Shown here piece by piece: positions 10,920 to 23,900 of a stretch of DNA of 64,000 bases. A program made the translations under genes and the position numbers. The notes under the pieces are model-generated. The model ran no database searches. It was given only the letters and a program-made list of their open reading frames with translations, and was not told the DNA's origin. Source of the stretch: Spirogloea muscicola (Eukaryota > Streptophyta > Zygnematophyceae > Spirogloeales > Spirogloeaceae); contig WELB01000026.1 in NCBI GenBank assembly GCA_009602725.1, forward strand, positions 491,241 to 555,240, in the 5' to 3' direction. Each line of letters starts with the position of its first letter. Position 1 is the first letter of the stretch.

Positions 10920-11770
10920 TGCTGTGCCCCAACGCCTCCAAGAAGAAGTGGCACTCCCAGTGGGGGCAAGGGCTGTGAAAAGCCAGCCCGGAAATGAATT
11001 GACAAAGGTTCAAAGGGGCCAAATGATAGAGGGGCCTAAAAAGCACGAAGCAGCTACGAAGGGGCCTGAAGATGCTCTGTCAGAACGGGGGAGGATGGAC
11101 TACTCAGTAATTACGAGTGAGGAGCCTCAAATCCGACAGACTAGCTGCTGAAAAACTATCCCCCTGACGAAAGCCGGAGGCCGCAGCGAGAGCACGGCCA
11201 GCACGCAGATGCAAGGCGTGGGCGATGGACCGCTGAAGGGAGACGGATAATCGCATACGATATACCTGAGCCCACGAGCCAGCGCTTTGAAGTCAGCCGG
11301 CTCACCGCGCCTGCGGGACACAGCGCGCCGCGCAAGCCTGGCCAGCAGGTCGAGCCACTGGGACTCGAGAGGAGGAGCAGCTCGTCCAGGAAAGATGGAG
11401 TGTGTATTGAGTGATGAAGGGCCTGAGTGGCTAAGTACAATGGCAAGCACATTTGACAGGGGGGCAAGGGGGCGAGGGCTGTGACAAGCCCACAAACGAA
11501 TGAGCAAGGTCCAAAGGAGAACGGCCCGCCCATTGAGGATAGGGGCTGGAAAAAGCCAGCCCAAAAAGGAATGAAGGAAGGACGAGAGGGATTTGACCTG
11601 AGGCTGCTTAGCAGGGGTTACTGAGAAATACGTAGCTGCTTTGTTTCTTGTTGTGCTTGTTTTTCTTAGCGCTTCCCCTGGCCCCCTTCTCGTACTTTGT
11701 TCCTTCTTTGGGTTGGCTTTTCCAGCCCCTATCCTCACTGGGCGAGCCCTTTCTTCACATCGAAAGAGAG
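10920..11770. repeat. Compound retroposon debris upstream of DAD1
   Basis: About 10925-11130 (-) is a full tail: read on the minus strand, stop, GGTCCATCCTCCCCCGTTCTG-like sequence (here AGTCCATCC), CTTCAGGCCCCTTCG, then the hairpin. About 11140-11395 (-) is a coding fragment (SQWLDLLARLARRAVSRR, then frameshifted). About 11460-11580 (-) holds two more tail hairpins. About 11595-11770 (+) has GAGGCTGCTTAGCAGGGGTT followed by the hairpin GGGTTGGCTTTTCCAGCCCC. At least four insertions are stacked here. Confidence 0.55.
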
Positions 11771-12015
11771 GAAGACGCATATCAGTGACCGTTAGGCAGC
11801 AACAATGGCGGCATCGGGACGGTAGTGGGACGATTGGCGCATGTAGCGAGAGCCCACGTTCTCGAGGCGCAGGCCCGGCGGCGGCGGCGCGGCGGCCGCG
11901 GCGGCGGCGGTGCGGAGGCCAGTGCCGCTGGAGGTCCACTAGAGGCGGAGAGAAGTGTGGTGCCGGACGAGCCCAGGGGCGCGCGCCGGCGCCACGGGCT
12001 CTGCCTGCAGCCGCC

Positions 12016-13534
12016 ATGGGCGTGGCGGACGACTTCCGGGCGGTCGTCACCACCTTCCGCGCCGAGTACCGCAAGACGCCCGTGAAGCTCAAGGTGGCTC
12101 TCGCGCGCCGCGCCGTGGTTGTGTCCGTCTTGGCATGGCCCGGTCCCGCTGCTCGACGGCGTCGCCGTTGCCGTCATAACCTCAGTGGGAACGCTTTGAG
12201 TCGCCGTCTCCGGCACTCGTGTCAGCTGCAGGGCGGCGCACAATGGCGGGCGCTCCTGCCACAGCCATGTGGAGGGCAGCGCCGATGCTGCTGACTGCAT
12301 TTTGACGGGGCCCGCCTTAGGCCCTGGCCAGGGCGACCCAAGTGCTGAACCCTAGCCTCCTTCGGCGATCGCAGATGCTGGACCTGTTCCTTGCGTACGC
12401 CCTCTCCACGGCGCTGGTTCAGGTCAGCGATGGCTTGGCCTCGAGAAGCCGGCATTGGGGCCTGCCTGCCCTCCTGCTACGCCCTTTGGCAGACTAGGGC
12501 TCATGGCACCTCCCCCGTAGTTGCTGTTCTCTATAATAGCACCTGCAGTCGCTTGCACTTCAAAACAGCTTCAGGAGACAGGATGTGGTGTCCGTCAGAT
12601 CGCTGGCGAAAGCGAATCAATGCTGACAGGATCGTGGGACCTGCAAACTCGTTCGCAGTTTGTGTACATGGCTCTGGTTGGCTCCTTCCCATTCAACTCG
12701 TTTCTGGCCGGCATCTTCTGCTGCATAGGCACTGGCGTTTTGGCAGGTAGCTACTGCATTCTATCACCTACTGCAATCTATCTGCAACCCGTCATGAAGG
12801 ATCCTTAGCTTGTGCTCAATACCCTGAGCATGCCAGTTGCCCTGCCTGGTAATATCTGGGGCGGGGCTTGCGGTAACCTGGAATGTGGTCACCAGGGTCA
12901 GCTTTGGGTGCAGGCTTTCTGTGTCTTCCTCTTCACGTGCCGACTTTAACTTTTGGCATGCACGTACAAAATCAAGGGGCAATTGGTATAGAGTTTTCGT
13001 TTGCATGACCACTTCCATGCGTCCTGGCAAGTCTTTTCAGAGTCATTCTGGACTGCAAAGTGACTGGCCTCCTCTCCCTCTCTCCTGCCCTGTCTCTGGC
13101 AGTGTGCCTACGGATGCAGGTCAACAAGGAGAACAAGGAGTTTAAGGTACAGCAAGTTGCTCCGCCTTCTTGCTGCAATGTAGAGTAGCGTAGGTGCCAT
13201 GCAACTCAAAAACGGACCTGCCTTTGTTCTTTTCTGGAATGAATTCATGCACATGCTCCGAATGCTGGAAACATTGCATCTTCAATCTGAAACTATGACC
13301 AAGGGACCTCGGGAAGCCCTCCTTGTAGGCAGGTGTTAAGCTCACGCATCAACATGTCCTTGTCATCCTCATCACTAATTGATCATATGCAAGAGAGGGA
13401 TGAGTTTCGAGTATCGCATATATCAACTCAGCGCATTCTTTGATGTGCAGGACTTGGCACCCGAGCAGGCCTTTGCCGACTATGTTTTGTGCAATTTGGT
13501 GCTCTTCTTTGTAGTTATCAACTTCATTGGTTGA
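12016..13534 (+). CDS. DAD1: DAD1/OST2, oligosaccharyltransferase subunit
   Basis: Small membrane subunit of the ER oligosaccharyltransferase that N-glycosylates nascent proteins. Five exons join without frame error: 12016-12093, 12375-12422, 12659-12746, 13103-13146, 13451-13534, giving 113 residues, the usual DAD1 length. Landmarks: FRAEYRKTPVKLK, MLDLFLAYALSTALVQ, FVYMALVGSFPFNSFLAGI, CLRMQVNKENKEFKDLAPE, FADYVLCNLVLFFVVINFIG and stop. The conserved KENKEFKD and FADYVLCNL segments and three hydrophobic spans are intact. The ATG lies in a GCCGCCATGG context inside a GC-rich 5' region. All introns are GT-AG. It is transcribed divergently from FBPase across about 4.8 kb of repeats. Confidence 0.97.
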
Positions 13535-15654
13535 GCCTTAATTTATACGGGCTGCCTGCCTTCCGCTTTCAGCAATCTTGTTCTTAGCGTTCCAACCCAA
13601 TCATGTGATTCAAGGTTCGTTCTTCATCAGGTGACAAGGATGAGAGGTCTTTGTGGTTGACAGATACTTTCTGGTGAGTGTGCTCACACAAGTGAACACA
13701 AGCTTGTAGAAAGCATGTGGAGTGATCAACAAGGGTCCGGATCTAAGGACGGTCATGCATTATCCACCTCATTGTGTTGCCAAGACGTTGCAATGTTGGT
13801 ACCAAGCATTGCCCACCTTGGCTATGTAACTTTAGCAAAAGCCTACTGCCGATGATTGTGTGCCTGACCTACTTATCCTTCCAAGCTCGTACTAAGCGGA
13901 ATGTATCAACATTGAAGCTGCTTGAGATGAGTGACAGGCTGCATCTGTGTGAGGAACTCAGAAAAATCAGCCTCGAGCGCTGAAAACTCTACTGTGACGC
14001 TAACATGCGCAACCGGATCCTCCACATAGCACCAAGCCGGCTGCATCCCTTCCTCCTGACGTTTGATGGGCGCCTGACATATGACATAAGCAGAGTACTC
14101 TGACTGAGACAGTGTGTGTATACACAATCAGAAAGAGAAATCTGGCGTTAATCGGTGACAACAGAGAGCAAGACAAGGTACTGGAATGAGTCGGTAACAA
14201 GACATACAATTGCTGTTGTAGTCGTACATGAGATACACGAGCACAGGCGGACATGCACGCACCTGTTTTACTGAAAATGTGTGGAGCATTGCGCATGGTA
14301 CAATAGGGGCTTCGCCTAGGTGAATGCGCACTGGCTGACTACAGAACCAGGCAATTCGCCCAGAGACGTCCCAAATGATACAGTCGATTATACATCCCCC
14401 TATAATTGCTCCAGAGAAAACCTCAGTCCGCCAGGGGATTTTGAGAGTGCCTTCCTTGACCTGCCAATCTCCAAATAGACAAAGCAGCATAACAAAATGT
14501 AGACTCTATGAGTTTCTGGGCCATAGAGGCTGGTCGAAAGGAGGTGTCTTAACCTCAGTTGCTGTAAACTGTTGTATGTGCCATGGCACAAGCACCAGAA
14601 GGCGTGGAAAACTTGGTACATTTGAGTATGACTAAGATGACACATGATCAGCTTGAGAGCAAAGTGCAGCCTTCCACTTAGACTACACACTATCAGCTCG
14701 AGTGAAAAAGGCAGCTGCCTGTTGTGAGCAACAATCAGTGAAACAGATGTGAGCTCAATGTAAGCAGTCTAGAGAGCTTTGGAGTACCTGTGAGCACTTG
14801 GCTTTTGACTCCTGCAAGCATACACAACCAATACTGCATGTGAATCTAAAGTTGCTCCATCTTGCTTTCCTAGCGTGCATCACAACGTCCTAACATCATT
14901 GGCAGAGAGACCCTTTATCTGATAGATGAGGTCTTTGAGAGGGCGGGGCAAATTGTCATGACCAGAACTTTATGTAATTTCTTAGAGGGCCAGGCACATT
15001 ATCATAAACGAAACAATGACAGAAGCAGTGCTGCAATTTCAAGAACACACAGAAGAGTCAGGCCAGACATTGGATCCCTTGGACTGTATGGCTTAAGAAT
15101 CACTGAAGTAAGAAGGCTCATCAATCTGACCAACTTGTGGAGGCCCTGCCACCAAATTTGGCCGAAAGTTCGAAGGTGTACGGTCTGAGTAGCAGCCAAC
15201 TTCAGTCCTCAGCTTTGACGAGATGGCACAGTGGAAGCAGTCCTTCATGTTCAACTTTCAAGTCTTGCTTGTCTCACTTCCTGTGTCTCATGTAAGTACT
15301 GTCACTGACTGCCATCACACATGCTGAGGCCTCACTTCAGAGATGCCAACGTGCTGAGGTAAATATGGACAGAGAACAGCAGGTGTGGGAGCATACTATT
15401 AAGCAGGATCGGGTGGAAGCATTGGGGCAAGAAGCCAGCCTCCTCCTTACGCTGGTCCCCGCCCTGAGAACCTGTAAAATGTCCTCCAAGTTGAGGTTGA
15501 CCACCAGCAGAACAATCTGGGGGATGTAAGATTTCGACTGCATCAGCATATTTAGTAAGGGTCATTTATTGCATTCTTAAACCAGGGTTTATCCATTTAA
15601 ATCATATAAAAGAGACTAACTATATAGCTGCAGCAAGTGTTAAGAAGCACTTGA
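13535..15654. other. Unresolved stretch, possible minus-strand exons
   Basis: No recognised protein. One splice-bounded candidate on the minus strand, about 15480-15540, reads PQIVLLVVNLNLEDILQ between a plausible AG acceptor and GT donor. If the F-box gene used the donor after KTLSEQ near 15725, this could be an extra exon of it. Another candidate near 14435-14465 reads VKEGTLKIPWRTE. Neither can be tied to a family, and the rest shows only short open frames. Confidence 0.25.
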
Positions 15655-17202
15655 CTATACAGCCACTTGAGTCCAGCTTAGCAGGCACTCCTGTAGCATC
15701 TTTTCAAAATCCCAGCCTGTTACCTGCTCACTCAATGTTTTGCTGGCAGCGTCCTTCTCCGGCAGGGTGCCTAAGACTATGCTGCCCAGCAGTGCTCCTG
15801 TTTGCCCCATCTTCTGATATGATGAGCTAGCCCACAAGTCATCCTCCATGCTGTTGTCTGTCCAATTGCGCCCCTCACAAGTATTTTCGCCCTCCGCTTC
15901 TCGTTCTCCAGTCATGCAGGGGCTCGAGGTATCAATGCCAATGGTTCCACAGGAATATTCCCACAACCTTGCGAAGCTAAATTTCAGAGGGGCCTTGCCA
16001 GGAGCGTCTGGCCAACTCGGCTGCAAGCCTTGAGCAATGGATTCCCCATTGACCTTCATAAGGACCTCTGTCGCCATCAGCACCGGGCTGACGACTACAA
16101 CTTCAAGAGACGCAAGACCCCTTAATGTAAAGTTGGCACTGAGCCTGGCCGGAGGAAGGCGGAGCGACACAGACGTTGGGAAGATGGTCACGGCAGAGGT
16201 TGGAAGGAGCGCTCTTGTGTATGACTGCCAGGGTGACGACACGGGCTGCTTCCACTTATGCAAGCGAATCTCAAACCGCAGGCCCAGCTTGCGAACGTTG
16301 TTGGCAGTGGCCTCCACATTGATGAGCGGGCCCCTGTTGCCTGTCAAGGGCACCACAGACCTGGGTCGTCAATGCACAACTGCATATGTACACCAACAAC
16401 AAAGAGCAGAGGCAAAGTTAGTGGGACACAAGTCAAACACAATATGTAACCTGCATTACACTTTGCGATGGTATCAACAAAGGCCTGTATTGAGGTATTG
16501 AATCGTTAATCAGATTGGCAGCTGATATGGACGCTGTAGAGGGCGCCCCACGGCTCACCGAAGGCTGCAAGTGGGACAGACTGCTCCAGCTGGGCCAGCC
16601 GAGCCTCCTGCATCCTGGCGCGGCCCCGCTGGTACTGAGTGATGAACGCGGCTCTGCTGCTCCCGTCCTCCAAGGCTGCCAGCGTGAGGTGCGCCGCCCA
16701 GCAGGCCAGCCATAGATAAGGAGGCAGGCTCGGAAGATCACAGACTCACATCCCCAGTGGGCAGCCGAGCACTGGAGATGCAGAGTTAGCAGCGTCTGAG
16801 CTCGAAGCACATCAATTGTGGGGCCTGAGCTCGGCAGTGCTTGCCTGTGCCCGGCCACCATTTCTGCAGCACGACGCCCCAAGTGGCGTCGTCCCGCAGC
16901 ACGTCGCGCCACGCGCGGCAGACGCCGGAGGCGGCCGCCAGGTCGTACGCCGACTGGAGGCGGACCAAGCAGAGCTGCACCGCGACGGGGTGCTGCGTGC
17001 ACGCCACCGCCCCGTCCGGCATTGGCGACGACGCTTTGGCGAGGCCCTTAGAAGGCACGCCAATTGGGCGCTGCGACAGCCGAATCCCTCGTCGAGAGCC
17101 GCCACTGAGCTCTGCGCCCGGCGGCGGCGGCGGCGGCGGCGGCGTCTCCTCGGCGGCGCGCGAGGGACGGCCCGCCGGGGGCCGCCTCGAGCGCGCGGCC
17201 AT
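15655..17202 (-). CDS. F-box protein, substrate-recognition part unknown
   Basis: Three exons, 16845-17202, 16559-16744 and 15655-16340, join in frame to 409 residues. Residues about 75-120 form an F-box: LCLVRLQSAYDLAAASGVCR then AWRDVLRDDATWGVVLQKWW. F-box proteins link targets to SCF (SKP1-cullin) ubiquitin ligases. The N-terminus has a Pro run in an Ala/Arg-rich segment. Exon 2 (LPPYLWLACWAAHLTLAALE) may be a helical linker. The 230-residue C-terminal part is rich in beta-like hydrophobic stretches and contains no WD, LRR or Kelch repeats that I can recognise. The first intron appears to use a GC donor (CACAG|GCAAGC) with acceptor GTGAG; only this pairing keeps the frame. The C-terminus could instead continue through further exons downstream. 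Confidence 0.75.
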
Positions 17203-18495
17203 CGTAAGGGCGGCACCGCTGAACGCCCACGAGCAGCACACGGTCGTCGGGAGCGGGCAGGCCTTCTGGCGGAGGCCCGCCGGGCCGGCGCCCGCTGGCG
17301 GCGCTGGCGGCAGCCGGCAGTCGCGCGCGGCTCGCCTGCAGGCCACGCCACTGCGGGCTTCGTGCTCAGAATCAGAAGGTACAGATGCGGCTGCTGATAT
17401 CATCAGAGCGGCCGTCAGAGGCCAGCCAGATGCAGCAGGTGAGTGTGCAGAAGGTAAGCGTGCGGCTGCTGGTGTTACAAGGTCCCAGTTTCTCCGGCCT
17501 GCGGCTGCTTAGCAGGGGTTACTGAGTGTTTCGTAGCTGCTTGACTCCATGTGTGTATTACAAGAGCGGCTGGTAAAGCCTGGCAGGTGCTTCCAGAGGT
17601 GAGGAAGGCGCGCGGGTGCTCATGAAATGAAACGGTGGCCACTTCAAACAAAGTACATTGTTCGGGCAAAACGTAACGCACAAACTGGGGCTACACGAAA
17701 CGAAGCCCTATGATAAGGTTGCTAAGATAGCAGTGTGACGTTGATACCCACGGATGAGCATATCCCGAATATTAACTTTCCGATACTGCCGCGCTGCCAC
17801 AGCATCGGATTGTGGAAGTCGAACACCGGTGAAGTCTGATTTGGAGTCTGCTGATGATGAAAGTCTATGCACTCCTTTAACATAAGTAAAATCATAGAAG
17901 CAAGACTTGTAAGGAGTCTGGTGCAGTTGTCAGCAATAGTCTACTCTTTACAGAAGCTGCCCTCTCTCTTCATTGGCTGATGGCAGCTACATGTGTTGCT
18001 TGTCATTCCTGACATGCTTGCCCTCTGCGCCAGAAGGCCTCTCGCCTGAATGCATAGCAGGCACTCTCTCTGATCAATTATCACGTTTGTGCATGTTGTG
18101 CACCACAGAAAACTCCTCGAGCATTGGGCTTCTGGATATCACCCAGATGCCAAGAGCTTTAATAATGCACAAAAGGACGTCCAATCAGAGAGAGACGCCG
18201 TGTACAACCCCTCAATATCCTAAACTAGGTGACTAGCTACAGTCTCTACAAGATGGAGTGGAAGTGCAAGGTGCTGCCTAAGGGGCCTGCAGAAGGGCCC
18301 TCTGAGGAGTTGCCCGAAGCTGCGAAACTAGGCACTGCAATTGCTTATTAAAGCAAGCTCCACTTTAGGTCATTGAGCAATGTAAGGGTGTTTCAAAGTT
18401 TCTGAGTGAAGGCACACCAGCAAAACATACTGGCGTGGAACGAAAAATTTGACAATGCTTCCCGTCTCTTTCACTGGGTCGTCCTGATCTGTCTG
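17203..18495. repeat. GC-rich 5' flank, retroposon terminal piece and short repeat; remainder empty
   Basis: 17203-17460 is the GC-rich promoter side of the F-box gene. At 17490-17530 (+) a retroelement terminus reads FSGLRLLSRGY and a stop (GCGGCTGCTTAGCAGGGGTT then ACTGAG). At 17595-17670 (-) is a diverged copy of the CATGCGCACC-type repeat. From 17680 to 18490 I see nothing; it includes the 3' flank of TRM112. Confidence 0.5.
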
Positions 18496-19939
18496 TCAAA
18501 CCTCGTCCTCGTTAAGCAGCATATTAGGGATGCCTTTGCTGACTGGAAATCTTCGTCCAGTCTCCGGGCATATCAACGCGCCTTCTTCTAAGTGCACCTG
18601 AGAACAGATTGTCAATGTATGTGAAGAGAGAACCTTCTGTGAAAAGTTTACACACTGAAGATGCGGCTGAGGATGACTTTGACCAGCAAAAATCTTGGAC
18701 AATGTAGCATGTATTATGTAGTCTTTCATCCCCAGTAGGCACATGCCTAGCTAGAGTATATGACAGCCCCTCCTGACAGTGAACAATGCCTGCTTGATTC
18801 AGGGGATGGATTGACATTTCAGTCAGCAGTGTGGCCACGTGACACCGCTCACCTCCAGCAGCGCATGGTGGAAAGTGCGCAGGAATGTCTCGTCCTCTAG
18901 CATGGCCGGCTCCACCTGCTCCGGGAGCCCCTCCAGCCCGAGCTGCACAGAGCAGCACACGAGAAATGTCAAAGGAAGAGAGGCAGCTCAGGGGTAGCAA
19001 GCACGCGGACTTGTGCGTAGGTGAAGTATCAAGTGAGACAACAGAGAGTCGTGAGCTGATGGGTGGTCTGCAGCTTAGCACCTGCCACTCGAAACGACCA
19101 AGCTCAGAAGAAGGGAGAGCCTGGGCCTCGGCCCTTGTGCGCTTGCTTTTTTCTGCAACTGAGGTAGCAGCGAGCAGAGGACAGAGGAAAGGGGGGTGGG
19201 AAGGGGGAGCGGGGGGTAGTGAAAGGCGGCGCTTGACTAGCTCTGTTGAGGGACTAAGAAAAGGCCGCTGGCATCTCAAGGCATCTCTGTGTGAAGGAGG
19301 TCTCCAGCATAGAACCGGCCACTGCAGATTACCAAGCTTTGAAGAGAGGAAAGCGTGAGCCTTGACCCTTGTGCACTTTCCTACTTTCTGCAACTTGAGG
19401 TAATGGCGACAGGAGGGAGAGAGGGGGGGACTGAGCACGAGCTTCTGTGGAGGGACATGATGAGCGCTGCTGGCATACGTCTTACACAACCAGTGCTGCT
19501 TGCAGGGCTAAGTCGCCCCACTATTACTTAAACCCCTGCAAGGCACCACCTGGGCTTCACAAAAACCAGGCAGCCAGACGCACGAGGCGCTGCTGCACAG
19601 ACAGCGCAGTAGCAGAAGGCCACGCAGATGCTCGTACGCCGAGGTCCACATCCTCCAGCTCGTCTACTGCGAGAGACTCGCAAAGGGGGCTTGTCCGGGT
19701 TGCTCGTCAAGCAGGCGGCACCGTCTGGAGGTGGCGAAGCTGCGAGAGCCACGTAGTCATACCGAGACGGCGGCGTCGTGGAAGGCCTTCCAGTCCAGCT
19801 TGGGATACATGTGGCGCAGGAAGGAGGGGTTGAAGTCGGCGTCGCGGGCCTCCAGCCGCGCCGCCTCGATGCGCAGCGGGAAGCCCTTGGTCACGCCGCG
19901 CGCGTTGCACGTCAGCATGTTGTGCGTCAAGAGCCTCAT
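18496..19939 (-). CDS. TRM112: TRM112, methyltransferase-activating subunit
   Basis: Small zinc-binding-fold protein that stabilises and activates methyltransferases acting on tRNA, rRNA and release factor eRF1. Three exons, 19763-19939, 18853-18942 and 18496-18597, join exactly to 122 residues, normal for the family. It starts [20 protein letters not shown] and continues [35 protein letters not shown] and [20 protein letters not shown], ending [13 protein letters not shown]. The C-terminal CPETGR and GIPNMLL signatures are intact. All introns are GT-AG. The first ATG is the only sensible start because the homologous proteins also begin M(K/R)LLTHN. Confidence 0.97.
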
Positions 19940-20929
19940 CTCCGCCGCCAGCCGCCGCCGCCGCCGCCGTCGGGCGGCGGCGGCTGTCGGGCACCGGCGC
20001 GCCTCCCGCTTGGCGGCTGCTTTGCTTCTGCCACACTTAGGCTCCGTTTCATGCTCGCCAGACACTGGATACGCCAGAAACTGAGGCAATGAGAGGATTA
20101 ACTGGTGGCTGGGAGAAGAAGTGGCTGGGAGAGGCCAGCCCAAAAGAATGGACAAGGTCTGAAGGAGTCGGCCCTGCACTTGAGGTCTGAGTACTCGAGC
20201 CACTTGAGCTCAGTGAGTTTGATTCGCAATTGACGCTCTTGCTTCGCTAAGCGCCACTTCAGCCCATGCTTTCGAGGCTGGCCTCTTTCGACAACCGTCC
20301 CCTTGGGAAAAGCGCCATGCTCTTACTGCTCCAATCTCCTTTGCTGGCGCATTCCTGCCCATCACTCCATGTGTGATCTTTTGGTCAGGCTGCTCACAGC
20401 AATCGCCCCTGTTGGAATTCGCTGTTGTGTATATCCACTTGTCTACTAAGTTGACGCTCTCAGGCTGGCTCTCCATAGCATTGCTTGCAGCTATGATGCA
20501 CAATTGCCTCATTGTCTGGTCGCCAATGCTCAGTGAGCTATGTCAGGCTCGTCACCCTAACCCATTCTCTCCACATTCCTCCTGGGCTGCCCGCTCACCA
20601 CACTCTGAACGACCCTCGCATGCCCCACCGTGGAGCTTGTCTTCTCCTCTGTGTATGCGGGTCTGTGGTAAAGAAAGGTTGTCACTCCTGGGACATTGTA
20701 AGCTTCCTTACTTTTGATCTCGCAGTAGGAGCCCAAACAGCGCAAACAGGGCAGCATCCAACGGGCACCTCTAGCGCAGCAGCAACTGCGATAATCCCGT
20801 AGTGGGATTCAAAAGTACATGGCAATGGTCCTCGACACAATCTGTTCATGGGGAGAATCAGAGGAGGTGACTCTACAAAAATATGGCAGGTTGATGAGAG
20901 GCTCAAGTCCCAACCCTGCAAAAATACCG
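19940..20929. other. Intergenic: GC-rich flank, one retroposon tail, otherwise empty
   Basis: 19940-20030 is a CGG-rich 5' flank of TRM112. At 20095-20170 (-) is a tail with a nested hairpin (GGCTGGGAGAGGCCAGCCCA) matching 27790-27865 and 44760-44830. The rest, to the O-fucosyltransferase stop codon at 20930, shows no supported feature. Confidence 0.45.
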
Positions 20930-23900
20930 TCATGTTGAGGCCATAACTACTGGATCTGGCTTGGGCTGCTTGCCAAGACGGCGAATCTTCAGGCTGGCGT
21001 CATAGCAGATGCAACCTGGGTAAGGGTTCGCAAAGAAGCTCTCTTCTAGCTTCGGGTTGGTACCTGCAAGTCGGTGCCGCGGTGCGCCGTCCCGCTTCTT
21101 GTGCAGTTTCTGAACATAGCGGCGGAAATGTTCCCAGGTAATTATGCCCGCCTCCATCTCATCAACCAACTTTACCAGCCCCTGCCTGCATGAACGACCA
21201 AGTAAGCATCACAAGAGTCATGATCATACTGAGGGTGATTCAGGGAAGTGTTCCAAAAACCACACTTATACAAAAGACCCACCTATCAGGAATGATTGTC
21301 TTGCGGTGGCCCTCAAAGCGCCGGTGGCCCTGCACGGCCTTGGCCATATTGCCCTCGTATGTGTAGACAAAAACATCACTCTCCAGGGCCACACTGTAAT
21401 CCACTGCAGCCATGCGGTTCTGGTAAGGGCGCAATGGAGCCAGCTCGGCCTCTGTAGCCAGTGTCTCGTGTATGAAAGTGTTGGGGAACCTCGACTGGAA
21501 AGCCTGCAGGAGGAAAGGAGGAAGGAGTAGGAGATATGGGAGCTTGACTTACAAGAAGGAAAAGGTAAGTCAGGTGAAGGGGAAGGGTGAGGCAACATGG
21601 ACAAACCACCAGAAACGACTTAGCTGGTGTCTAGCCATGAGATTGGCCAACAGACATTTTGGTTGGATGAAGGCAGCAGTCACGGGGCTTGCCTCCAGGC
21701 TACCGTGTCCGAAGATCTCCCCGGCTGCTATGTACACTGTGGTGGTGTTGGGAAACCCCAGCGCCTCCAGGAGCTTGGCGGTCTCGTATGGCGTCAGCGG
21801 GCACTCACCAGCAGCGCGCTTCACCTTCGGGTCAATGTCTTTCTCCTTCCACCTGCCACTCAATTGGTGTCAAGGGGTGAATTCATAAGCATCTAAAGTA
21901 CAACAATGGTTTAAGATGCCCAGCTAATGAATCATGATGAAGTAGAGAAGGCGCGAGGTGCGCATGACATGAAAGGGAGGCCAGATCAAGCCAATACACT
22001 GTGCAGGCAAAAGCTAGTGCTAAAGAGAGTGCATAAGCTAGTGATGAAAGCAGACTTTCCATCAAGAGAGGCATATTCACACCTATCATTCTCGACCCTC
22101 ATCACTCTCAGTTCCTCCGCTTCCCGATCTGAAAGACCATGGGTGCAGCCGGTGAAGGCCAGCATATCCTTCTCGTACCTGGTAGTTCAGTGCTCCAGGA
22201 TTGCAGTTAGCACTTGAAAGAGGGATGAAGGTTGCCAGGATGCCACACAGTGACCATAGATAACAATCCTGCAATGAGTAGGCACAATCAAGACTGACCG
22301 GAGGTGGAGCCCAATGTAAGGCCCGTGCTGTTTGAGTCGTTGGACGAGCGCCTCAGCAACTGCCTCAATCTCCGCCGTGTACTTCAGCGCCCGGTAGTTG
22401 GCGCGGCAACGGAGCTTCTGGATCTGGTCGGGCAGGTGATTGTTGGCCAGGCGCCCATCAGTGAGTTGGAAGTGGATGACTTGGTGCCGCTTCATGAGCT
22501 TCAGCATTTCGCCCTTGTAGTAAGAACCCTGGCCACAGAACCAGGTTGAGAGAGTGTGATATTGTAATCCAGGCAACTGCAATCTCAATAAAATTAAGAC
22601 AGTGAACCAATTCTACAGGTCATGTCCTGCCGATGCAAACGCATATTTAATGTCCTATAAGCATGTATGTGAGTCCACATTGCCTGTTGCTATGACACTT
22701 GGCACTTAATATCACTGCCTCTAGGCGGAGGTGTCACCTTGGACCAAGACACGGGCTGTTTCTCGACTGGCTTGACATCCAGCTCGGGCGGCAGCGCGCT
22801 GACAACCGTGACGTCATCCTTCAAGACCTCCATAAAGTGGTCGATATCAAAGATGTCCTCGAACACACTGCAAGCAAACTTTTGCACAGCATGATGCTCA
22901 TTGAAAGGGGGCTGCACACCTCAAGCAAAGCGCGAGAGAGGAAGCGGTGCATCTAAAAGGGAACAACACTAATATGCTCACCTTGGGTCACTCCAAAAGG
23001 ATGTGTGGTCAAGAAGCGGCAGCACCAGCGTTGCATTCATGAGGCGGGCCACAGCGACCATGTCACAGATCTGCGAGCGTGCTCCAGCCAATAAGCCATT
23101 GATCCTATTCCCAATGCATCGCAACTCTTCAGTGTCTGCTCATGGAATCAGTCAGCATGTGAGCTACACACTGTGGAGTGTAAGAGAGACTCACGGCAGC
23201 ACGCATTTGGTTGAGGCCGCCGTTGGCGGTGACCATCAAATATCCACTGGTTGTATCAGGATTGGGCACTGCAACCACAGCAAAGCACAAAGCAGATGAC
23301 TCAGGTCTGAATTGCTCCAAGGTCTCCACCAAGCCTGAGTAGGGGGCCTCTGCTGGTAGCGCTACGCTTGGAAGCATGACAGAGCACAATAGAACTGATT
23401 ACCTGACTTTTGCAAGCACTCAGCACTGACTTCACTCAGATGGTCGTGTGAGCCCAAGCATGACAGACACGGGACCACCTTCACTCATAGATGACCGTCT
23501 CCTGCATCTCAGTGGTACTGTGATAGATGGTGGAGTCTACAATACATGACCAAAGGCCCCAGCTGGCAGCAGCTCACCTGCGGAGCCCTTTGCCAGCTCG
23601 ATGCACTGACGGTAGCTCGCTGCTTTGGGCGACTTGGCCCAAAGCGTGGCCTCCACAGCAGACTGCTACAAGGAGCCGGAGGAGCGACACAGTGAGAATT
23701 TTGTCGACAATCTGGCCTGCAACCGGCAATTCATCTATGTATTGCAAGATGGTAATGTATCAATTCAATCAGGACTTCAGCTGGCCTGGATTGTGACAAG
23801 TAGAGATAGAATGACCATCTGCCTTGAATATTCAAGGCAAGCTTGCTGTTAAGGCTTGCATGTACGCCGATAGGGCTGGCACACGTCATGCACGTAATCT

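Noticed and set aside
11641-12294. Long plus-strand open frame covering the DAD1 first exon
   Set aside because: It runs through repeat tail and GC-rich leader and overlaps DAD1 exon 1 in another context; DAD1 has a complete, conserved, spliced model starting at 12016.
16433-17512. Several long frames on both strands around the F-box gene
   Set aside because: GC-driven shadows; only the frame containing the F-box and matching splice sites is kept.
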